From Patescibacteria group bacterium (GTDB lineage: Bacteria; Patescibacteriota; Dojkabacteria; JAKAPS01), in NCBI GenBank assembly GCA_025450075.1, contig JANWIC010000025.1, positions 1 through 45,606 on the forward strand: a stretch of DNA of 45,606 nucleotides, given 5' to 3'. Positions 39,128 to 45,606 of this stretch are shown piece by piece. Position 1 is the stretch's first letter, and the number at the start of each line of letters is the position of its first letter. The notes beneath the pieces are model-generated. The model ran no database searches, had not been told where the DNA came from, and was given only the letters and a program-made list of their open reading frames with translations. The translations under genes and the position numbers were made by a program.

Positions 39128-39883
39128 TTATTCAATTTCTCTATTTATTATCAATATTGCAGATAGTAATACGAAGCAAATTATTAAAATTGAAGCAAGA
39201 ATTGCGGATTGAAAATAATAACTTGCTGTTTGCTGATGTGCTAAGAGTGAAGTCATACTTTCAGACAATATTGTTGGAGTCCATTGCTTAATTGCAGAAA
39301 AAGATTCAAGTATCGGTAAAAAAATTAAAATCCCTAATGACAAACCAACTGAAGCTAACAGACCCCGAACCAGAGAAGTAGCGAGTAATACAACGGATAT
39401 ACAAAATATCCAATACAGACAGATATAAAAAGTACCGATTGAGATGTCCTTTGCTAATACTGATCCAAGTAGAGTTACAGTTTCATACGTTGCGGTAAGT
39501 GTGCCAATTATAAATGCAATTAAAACAGCAATTGTAATAACAATGAAGCGAGGTAATAGAAGTGTTAATGGTTGAATAATCCTTGTACGATAAAAGATAC
39601 TTATACCAGCTTTTGCATCAATTGCAAGTGAATATGCTGATACAATAACGACAACAACTATTCCGAGTTGCAAAGCATTTTTTAAATATTGCGAAATTCC
39701 ATCTAATGGAGTAGGGTTTGGAATTAAAACTTTAACACCTCCACTTATAGAGCTTCCTAATATTTGTGGAAGATATTTAGCTGTTAACGGACCGATAAAG
39801 CCAAAAAGTATGAAGAATGCCAATAAGACCACAAATCTTTGGGTTCTTATCAGGCGGAGCAATTCAAGTTTCCAAATATTCAT
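39128..39883 (-). CDS. ABC transporter permease (YxlG-like)
   Basis: six hydrophobic segments, KLELLRLIRTQRFVVLL N-terminus; next to ATPase. Confidence 0.85.
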   Translation of the reverse strand: MNIWKLELLRLIRTQRFVVLLAFFILFGFIGPLTAKYLPQILGSSISGGVKVLIPNPTPLDGISQYLKNALQLGIVVVVIVSAYSLAIDAKAGISIFYRTRIIQPLTLLLPRFIVITIAVLIAFIIGTLTATYETVTLLGSVLAKDISIGTFYICLYWIFCISVVLLATSLVRGLLASVGLSLGILIFLPILESFSAIKQWTPTILSESMTSLLAHQQTASYYFQSAILASILIICFVLLSAILIINREIE

Positions 39884-39888
39884 AAATT

Positions 39889-40791
39889 TTATTTAATTTG
39901 CGTTGTTTCCTTTTGAGTAAGATTTAAGAATGCATGTTCTAAATCACTATCAATAGGTTCAATTGAAATAATATGGAGATTAAGATTTGACAGGAGATGG
40001 ATTAAGTTAATTTCTACCTCATCAGATGATGTTCCAGTTATCTGAACCTTATTTTGCGATAATGCTTCAGCTTTAATTACCCAATGAGCTTGATTTAATT
40101 TCTCCATGAATTGTTCAATGCTATCATTGAGAGTTATATTCCAAATCGGATTAGTATTTTCATTTAAAAATGAATTTAAATCACCTTGATGCAGAAGTTC
40201 CCCTTTATTTAGAACTCCAATATAGTTACAAACACGTTGTACATCTGCAAGAATATGGGTAGAAAAAATTACTGTAGTATGATCTTTCATACGGGAAATT
40301 GTATCAAGTACTTCAGCTCTTCCGCTTGGATCAAGAGCAGAACATGGTTCATCAAGTATAACTAATTTTGGATTTCCAATAATAGTTGAAGCAAGAGCAA
40401 GCCGTTGTGTCATCCCTCTAGAAAATTCACCCACTTTTCTATCTTTGCTTTCAGCAAGTCCTGCATCTGCAAGATAATTTTCAATTTCAATTTTTGTCTT
40501 TGCAACTCCCATCAGATTTGCAGATAATTCTAATACTTCATAAGCAGTGAGCCAACGTTCAAATTCCGGAACATCAGGACAAACTGCTATTTCTTTTCTT
40601 TGTATGGTTTGAGAAATATTTCCACTTGTTTGCTTTCGTAATCCAGCGATTATTGATAATAATGTCGTTTTACCTGCTCCATTCGGCCCTACTAAGCCAT
40701 AAATTGACCTATCTGAAATTTGTAGATTCACATTATGTAGAGCAAAATGAGATCCATATCTTTTTGTGAGATCATGAGTTTCAAGTATCAT
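39889..40791 (-). CDS. ABC transporter ATP-binding protein (YxlF-like)
   Basis: GPNGAGKTTLLSIIAG, FSRGMTQRLALAST, LVILDEPCSALDPSGR. Confidence 0.95.
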   Translation of the reverse strand: MILETHDLTKRYGSHFALHNVNLQISDRSIYGLVGPNGAGKTTLLSIIAGLRKQTSGNISQTIQRKEIAVCPDVPEFERWLTAYEVLELSANLMGVAKTKIEIENYLADAGLAESKDRKVGEFSRGMTQRLALASTIIGNPKLVILDEPCSALDPSGRAEVLDTISRMKDHTTVIFSTHILADVQRVCNYIGVLNKGELLHQGDLNSFLNENTNPIWNITLNDSIEQFMEKLNQAHWVIKAEALSQNKVQITGTSSDEVEINLIHLLSNLNLHIISIEPIDSDLEHAFLNLTQKETTQIK

Positions 40792-40985
40792 CTTGACTTA
40801 CCAATAAGCAAATATATGATTCCACCTAAAGGAACAGATAGGATGCAAATAATCATCCAAAGCCATTTGGGTAAATACCGCGTATTATTGCTGTGTAAAA
40901 TGTCAAACCAGCAATAACCAACAAATGCTAGGAGAACAAAGAAAAGAGGTAGTAGGGCATTCCATGGGATAGCAGTGTGTGACAT
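40788..40985 (-). CDS. PLDc_N domain small membrane protein (YxlE-like)
   Basis: WNALLPLFFVLLAFVGYCWFDILHSNNTRYLPKWLWMIICILSVPLGGIIYLLIGK; ATGA overlap with ATPase gene. Confidence 0.88.
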   Translation of the reverse strand: MSHTAIPWNALLPLFFVLLAFVGYCWFDILHSNNTRYLPKWLWMIICILSVPLGGIIYLLIGKSR

Positions 40986-41098
40986 TGAATTGATATAAAT
41001 ATATTGTATATATCAAAAATATATCACTTCTTCTAAAAGTTTACAAACGAATTGAAGTTTAATTTTCAAAAAGTAACAATTAATAAATGTAAATGATT

Positions 41099-41557
41099 TT
41101 AATTTCTTTGAAATGGTGAAGAAGGAAATCTGTTTATATAATTATATGCTCTTTCCCAAGGGAGATTGGCAAATTGATAAGGTAATCTATGAAAGTTATT
41201 TTGACAAAAATCCTCAATCGAATCAGTTATTATTTTTCTTTCAAAATTCCATCCGGGATATATTCGTTCATATGCAATTTGAGTTTCTTCAAGTAATACT
41301 TTTTCCGGTGTCCATCCATTAAAATCAAATGCAAAAATCCCATTACTTACATACAAATGACTACCTGAAAAACCTTCTGCAGGTTTTATATAAATAAGTT
41401 TATAATCCTCTTTTGGGTGTAGTTCAATAAACAGATAAGCAAGTATATGACATGCACCCGATGCAAAAAATGAAATATCAGTCCGTTTCCAAGATAAAAA
41501 CGGGTCTCTTTTTTCTTCTTCTGTCCTTTTATAATCAATTCCTGAAACAAAATACAT
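41099..41557 (-). CDS. hypothetical protein
   Basis: 152-aa ORF preceded by extended -10 TGCTATAAT. Confidence 0.6.
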   Translation of the reverse strand: MYFVSGIDYKRTEEEKRDPFLSWKRTDISFFASGACHILAYLFIELHPKEDYKLIYIKPAEGFSGSHLYVSNGIFAFDFNGWTPEKVLLEETQIAYERIYPGWNFERKIITDSIEDFCQNNFHRLPYQFANLPWERAYNYINRFPSSPFQRN

Positions 41558-41637
41558 TTTTTTATTCTTTATTAGCTATTTGGTTGGATTATAGCAAAGA
41601 GCAGAAGTTTATTCGAATACCAGAAGCGGAATGAATT

Positions 41638-42489
41638 CTAATAAAAGGATCCTGTTTCTAATGGAAGTGTATCCGAATCTACAGTACATGGTCCCATTTC
41701 ATTTTGTCCACATGTCCGAGAAATTAGTTTTTTATATGTATAACTGCCGTTGCTTCCCCAAGTAAATGGAAGTGAAGCAACAATCTCCTTATAAGATTTT
41801 GTTTGAAGATCAACGAATAATGTTGCTTTACTTAACGCTTCACATCCCCAACACGGGTAAAGTGAGAATGCAACATATCGATTATCTGAGCTGATACTGT
41901 TAATAGACGGAACTTTTGATGTATCTGGAGAAGTATTTGTATAGGAAACTATTGTAGTTGCTTTTTGAGTACTAAGACTATAATGGATTATTTGGAATAT
42001 CCAAGGCAAGTCTTTTGTAGTTGATTCCCGCCAAGAGACAAGAATAAATCCATTTTTTGGAATTACTCTAAAACTTATTGGACACTCTTGATTATACAAA
42101 TTATCGTTATTAGGAGCAATTCCTATTGGCAACCAGTTGTATGTATCAGAAGATGCAGGAGTTGGAATAGGGTTTCCATCAATAAAATAATTTTGGGTGT
42201 AATATTGTCCAAATGATTTTAAGTAGATAGTTCCATTAATTGTTGCGAAACTAATTAGGTTAGGAGTGGTAATTGTTGTCGAAGGTATTGTTGTTTCTGT
42301 TACTAAATTCTTAGTAAGTATTGAAGAATTTAGTGTTTCCGTTTCTGAAATTTTATATGATGACGATTTTTATTGAGGTATGAATGGTTGTGATGAAGAA
42401 TTATGTTGATCTACATATATAAGAAAGATTGAAAGTGAAAGATAAATTATAATAATTCCTGATGCATATAATATATCCCTTCTTCGCAT
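41638..42489 (-). pseudogene. secreted/anchored protein interrupted by one in-frame TAA
   Basis: MRRRDILYASGIIIIYLSLSIFLIYVDQHNSSSQPFIPQ*KSSSYKISETE...NWLPIGIAPNNDNLYNQ...; 284 codons in one frame, only stop at 42370-42372. Confidence 0.75.
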
Positions 42490-42788
42490 TTTCCAATAAT
42501 ATTTTTTAGATAAAGTTTGAGATGCTTTTATTTATCTATTAGTAACCTCTTCCATATTTTGAATATAACATATTGATTGAAATATACTATCTTTGTAAGG
42601 ACGAAAAGTTTAGAAGATTTAATTGGTTTTAAGATTCATTTCTTTTTTTTGCAATGATTTTCTTTCCTTTTGACTTTATTATTTCATCACTTTTATCTTA
42701 AATTCAATTCTAAAGTGTTTATTTCCGGATATTTATTTCCATCGTTTTTTTTAAGAAATTTCTCTTAAAACTAATCGCAATCCTAACC

Positions 42789-43472
42789 CTAAAATTGGTT
42801 AATCGATTTGTCAATTCTATTTACTAAATCACGAACTTCATCAAATTCAATATCACCTCTCTTTCCGTATTCTTTGATTCTTAAAAATTCTCCAAATACT
42901 CTCTCTTGAGCAAATTTACTTGTAAACCAATTGCTTCTTGAAATTGGTACTTTTAAATCTCGGTATTCCGCAGAATTAGTTTGTTGGATTAATAAGCTAT
43001 TAGGTAGATACTTTCTTAATGTCAAATATCCTCTTCCTGCCGCATGTGATTTAAAAATAAACAAAACTCGTTTATAGTTAGAAAAATTCAGAACTTTCAA
43101 TGCTTCTGTAACGTTTTCTAAAGTATTTCGTGACTTTTCTTCCTTATAGAATATTACATCAGGAAATTTTGATCGGTTTATATTGGATAATATTAACTCT
43201 GACTCTGGAGTTGTGTTCCGTTTTACATCTGAGTAATTTGGAAAACCACCAGTAATAAATACTTTTTTTGATATATCCTTATCTAATAATCTTGAAATGG
43301 AATTGGCTGTTTTTTCCACAATTGTATGTGTAGAAAAGAGAAAGATTAAATCAACAGGTTCTGTTATTATGTTATCCTGTCTAAAACACAACTGAGTTAA
43401 CAGTCTTATGATTTCTTCATTTAATTTTGGAGAAGGAGGATTTCTCGGGATTTGTCTTTGTGATAATATCAT
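42789..43472 (-). CDS. YdcF/SanA-like DUF218 protein
   Basis: VFITGGFPNYSD, PESELILSN, SRNTLENVTEAL, KSHAAGRGYLTLRKY. Confidence 0.82.
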   Translation of the reverse strand: MILSQRQIPRNPPSPKLNEEIIRLLTQLCFRQDNIITEPVDLIFLFSTHTIVEKTANSISRLLDKDISKKVFITGGFPNYSDVKRNTTPESELILSNINRSKFPDVIFYKEEKSRNTLENVTEALKVLNFSNYKRVLFIFKSHAAGRGYLTLRKYLPNSLLIQQTNSAEYRDLKVPISRSNWFTSKFAQERVFGEFLRIKEYGKRGDIEFDEVRDLVNRIDKSINQF

Positions 43473-43670
43473 TCAATTGTTTCTAATAAGCGGATTATAG
43501 CAAAGTCTCAGGAGTTTATTAAATCGATGGCTAGAAAAGATTTTAATGATAAGGGAATATAGATTCTGGAGACCATGGTTGAAATCTTCAAGTTTAGTGA
43601 GAAGAAGATTGTGTAAAGAAGAAGAAACTATTACCTCAGGGGAACCTGAACGCAATTCGAACCTGGCAGC

Positions 43671-44861
43671 TTATCCCTGGTTACTTGACAATGAATTTAT
43701 ATCTTCTTTAATATCTTTGATAGGTGTTGCAACTTCCAAAATACTGTCTCTCCAATTCTTAGCCATTTCCATATCATTTTTTAGGCTGCTCAACTTAGCT
43801 TGAATTGGCATTCCTTTCTCGTCAGTTGTAATAAAACAAATATATTCGTCGTCCCATATTCCAAAATCAGGTATCTTATGAAGTTTGATAAATACATCGG
43901 TGGCAAGACAAATATAAATCTTAATACCAGCATCGAAATCTAAACTCATTTGTTTTCTTAATATCACATCTGATAGGTTTGCATACGAATCTAAAATAAA
44001 AACACGAGTAAAATTATGCATGCGTCTTGCTGCCTTTCTTCCTTCTTCCATATACTTCGACTGTGAGTCCCAAAATGATTTTGCTGAGAAAGGAAAGGTA
44101 CAAAATCCAACCTTTTGCAGGTTTCTAAATTTAAAAACCCCTTCATCCATTACCGCATTAGGTTCTAAATATACAACTTCTTCACTTTGTCCTTTTACAT
44201 AATCTATGGCAAAAAGTTCCCGTCTATGAGCTAAATATTTCTGGTATAACGAAAGATTAATTCTTGTCTTACATAATTCAAATACTAATGGAAACTCATT
44301 TAAATTTGAATTACTATTCATATGTCCTGCACCATTTACTTGTATTAATGCTGAATTAATTGCTTGGGCAAATTCTATAGAGAAATGCGCGTCTACATAT
44401 GGATCATTATTTGAATATAAAACATAAGAAATAGGAATATGTTTTTTAAGATAATCAAAATCAAAATCTGTTTTGTAAAAAGTCGCGTTGACACTATCAA
44501 TTTGCCAGCTCTTCTGCAATTTTTCCAAAAAAGGACTAACAAATATTGCACTGTCTACTGTTAGTTTAAACTTTTCTATTGCATGAAGAACAAACAAAGG
44601 TGCTAACGAATGAGCAACAATACAAACTTTATCGTTGCCAATAAATGGAATGCATTCCTTTTCAAATACATTCATCCAGCTCTCAAGGTTTTCTATTGTA
44701 TCGAAAAAATCTTCACCTTGTTTGGTAAGACTATCCCAATCATCAACCGGAAACATTGGAGATATGACTTGCTGGCCAAGAATTTCTAATTTTTCTTTTA
44801 GTTCAGGAAACCAATTACTTTCAGGATTACTGAAAGAACCGTGAAAAATAATATATTTCAT
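43671..44861 (-). CDS. RBBP9/YdeN-like alpha/beta hydrolase fused to an additional C-terminal domain
   Basis: MKYIIFHGSFSNPESNWFPELKEKLE...VCIVAHSLAPLFVLHAIEKF...NNDPYVDAHFSIEFA...NGAGHMN; extra ~215 aa C-terminal region; extended -10 TGCTATAAT 21 nt upstream. Confidence 0.85.
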   Translation of the reverse strand: MKYIIFHGSFSNPESNWFPELKEKLEILGQQVISPMFPVDDWDSLTKQGEDFFDTIENLESWMNVFEKECIPFIGNDKVCIVAHSLAPLFVLHAIEKFKLTVDSAIFVSPFLEKLQKSWQIDSVNATFYKTDFDFDYLKKHIPISYVLYSNNDPYVDAHFSIEFAQAINSALIQVNGAGHMNSNSNLNEFPLVFELCKTRINLSLYQKYLAHRRELFAIDYVKGQSEEVVYLEPNAVMDEGVFKFRNLQKVGFCTFPFSAKSFWDSQSKYMEEGRKAARRMHNFTRVFILDSYANLSDVILRKQMSLDFDAGIKIYICLATDVFIKLHKIPDFGIWDDEYICFITTDEKGMPIQAKLSSLKNDMEMAKNWRDSILEVATPIKDIKEDINSLSSNQG

Positions 44862-45014
44862 ATGCCTATATTTTACAATTGGATTATAGCAGGGATCGTT
44901 GGGAATATGGAACAGTATGGGTATATATTTGAAAATATTGGTTTCGCCGGTTGGATAGAAGTTGGTGTTTTTTGAAAGAAGAAGTATCTTATCAAAAACC
45001 TTTTTAATATATGC

Positions 45015-45061
45015 TTGACCTTGATTCTGGTAGTGCATATAATATAGACGTATTATATACA
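45015..45061 (+). promoter_or_regulatory. toxin-antitoxin promoter with overlapping operator-like inverted repeat
   Basis: TTGACC (45015-45020)-N17-TATAAT (45038-45043); inverted repeat TGCATATAATA-N6-TATTATATACA (10/11) at 45034-45061. Confidence 0.7.
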
Positions 45062-45071
45062 TTGTGATATA

Positions 45072-45350
45072 ATGATTATGAAACCAATATGCTGGAATGA
45101 AGGAAAAAATGAATGGTTAAAGCAAGTGAGAGGAATATCATTTGATGAGGTTGTTGTTTATATACTCGAAAATAAGATCTTGGCTATAAAACATCATTCA
45201 AATCAGCAGAAATATAAAAAACAAAAGATTTTTTTTGTAAGGATGAACGGATATGTGTTTATGGTTCCTTATGGAGAAGACGATGAGAAAATCTTTTTGA
45301 AAACAATAATTCCTAGCAGGAAAGCCACAAAAGATTATTTAAACAAATAA
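45072..45350 (+). CDS. BrnT-like toxin
   Basis: WNEGKNEWLKQVRGISFDEVVVYI...FLKTIIPSRKATKDYL; followed 2 nt later by antitoxin ORF. Confidence 0.8.
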   Translation: MIMKPICWNEGKNEWLKQVRGISFDEVVVYILENKILAIKHHSNQQKYKKQKIFFVRMNGYVFMVPYGEDDEKIFLKTIIPSRKATKDYLNK

Positions 45351-45352
45351 TT

Positions 45353-45606
45353 ATGAAAAAGATAAAGCAAGATTTACAACTAGATGAAGAAGAAAAAGAA
45401 ATACTTGCAGCATATGAAGCTGGTGAATTTGTAAGTATCTTTTCTGAAAATGAAAAGAAGAAGCTTATGGATGCAGCAGCTGCAACAGTACAAAAAAATA
45501 AGAATATCAATATTAGGCTTAGCTCAAAGGATTTGCTAAAGCTGAAAGCTAAATCAGTAGAAAAGGGAATCCCTTATCAAACTATTATATCGTCACTAGT
45601 ACATCA
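45353..45606 (+). CDS. CopG/BrnA-type antitoxin (partial, runs off window end)
   Basis: MKKIKQDLQLDEEEKEILAAYEAGEFVSIFSENEKKKLMDAAAATVQKNKNINIRLSSKDLLKLKAKSVEKGIPYQTIISSLVH. Confidence 0.85.
   Translation, partial: MKKIKQDLQLDEEEKEILAAYEAGEFVSIFSENEKKKLMDAAAATVQKNKNINIRLSSKDLLKLKAKSVEKGIPYQTIISSLVH

Noticed and set aside
31735-42489. Alternative genetic code explaining in-frame TAA/TAG in several genes
   Set aside because: TAA, TAG and TGA all terminate many intact genes in the window, and the disrupted genes also carry frameshifts or truncations
43630-43675. tRNA-like string GGTTCGAATTG on the minus strand (gccaggttcgaattgcgttcagg)
   Set aside because: T-loop-like heptamer present, but the flanking 5-nt arms are not complementary and no acceptor, D or anticodon arms fit

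Overview
AT-rich bacterial chromosomal window, gene-dense (about 50 CDS), with no rRNA, no convincing tRNA, no CRISPR array and no intact transposon. Taxonomy cannot be proven from sequence alone; gene style is compatible with a CPR/Patescibacteria (Microgenomates-like) genome, which is an inference. Left half (0-22 kb): MacA/MacB-type efflux cluster, a compact six-gene membrane redox operon (MAPR cytochrome b5 + ferric-reductase/NOX-like flavocytochrome + divergent cytochrome b5 on a Thr/Pro stalk), a UbiB/ABC1 kinase with a phasin-like partner, MMPL transporter, RarA, diacylglycerol kinase and SDR. Right half (22-45.6 kb): accessory genes (VOC proteins, MscL, AlkZ-like winged helix, MBL hydrolase, two ABC-2 exporters, dCTP deaminase, YdeI, APH-like kinase, DUF952, YdcF, RBBP9-like hydrolase fusion, BrnT-like toxin/antitoxin) interspersed with decaying genes: frameshifted ROK-HAD fusion, multiply broken PRC-barrel/DUF2382 gene, CDF transporter remnant, GNAT remnant, nonsense-interrupted secreted protein. 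Main findings: (1) the cytochrome b5/flavocytochrome operon as a candidate undescribed trans-membrane electron-transfer system, with an apparent axial-His substitution in one b5 domain; (2) a recurrent promoter architecture with a -10 box exactly 6-7 nt before the ATG at many genes, suggesting leaderless transcription coexisting with strong SD-led genes; (3) a cluster of pseudogenes confined to one half of the window; (4) small ORFs missed by the ORF track.
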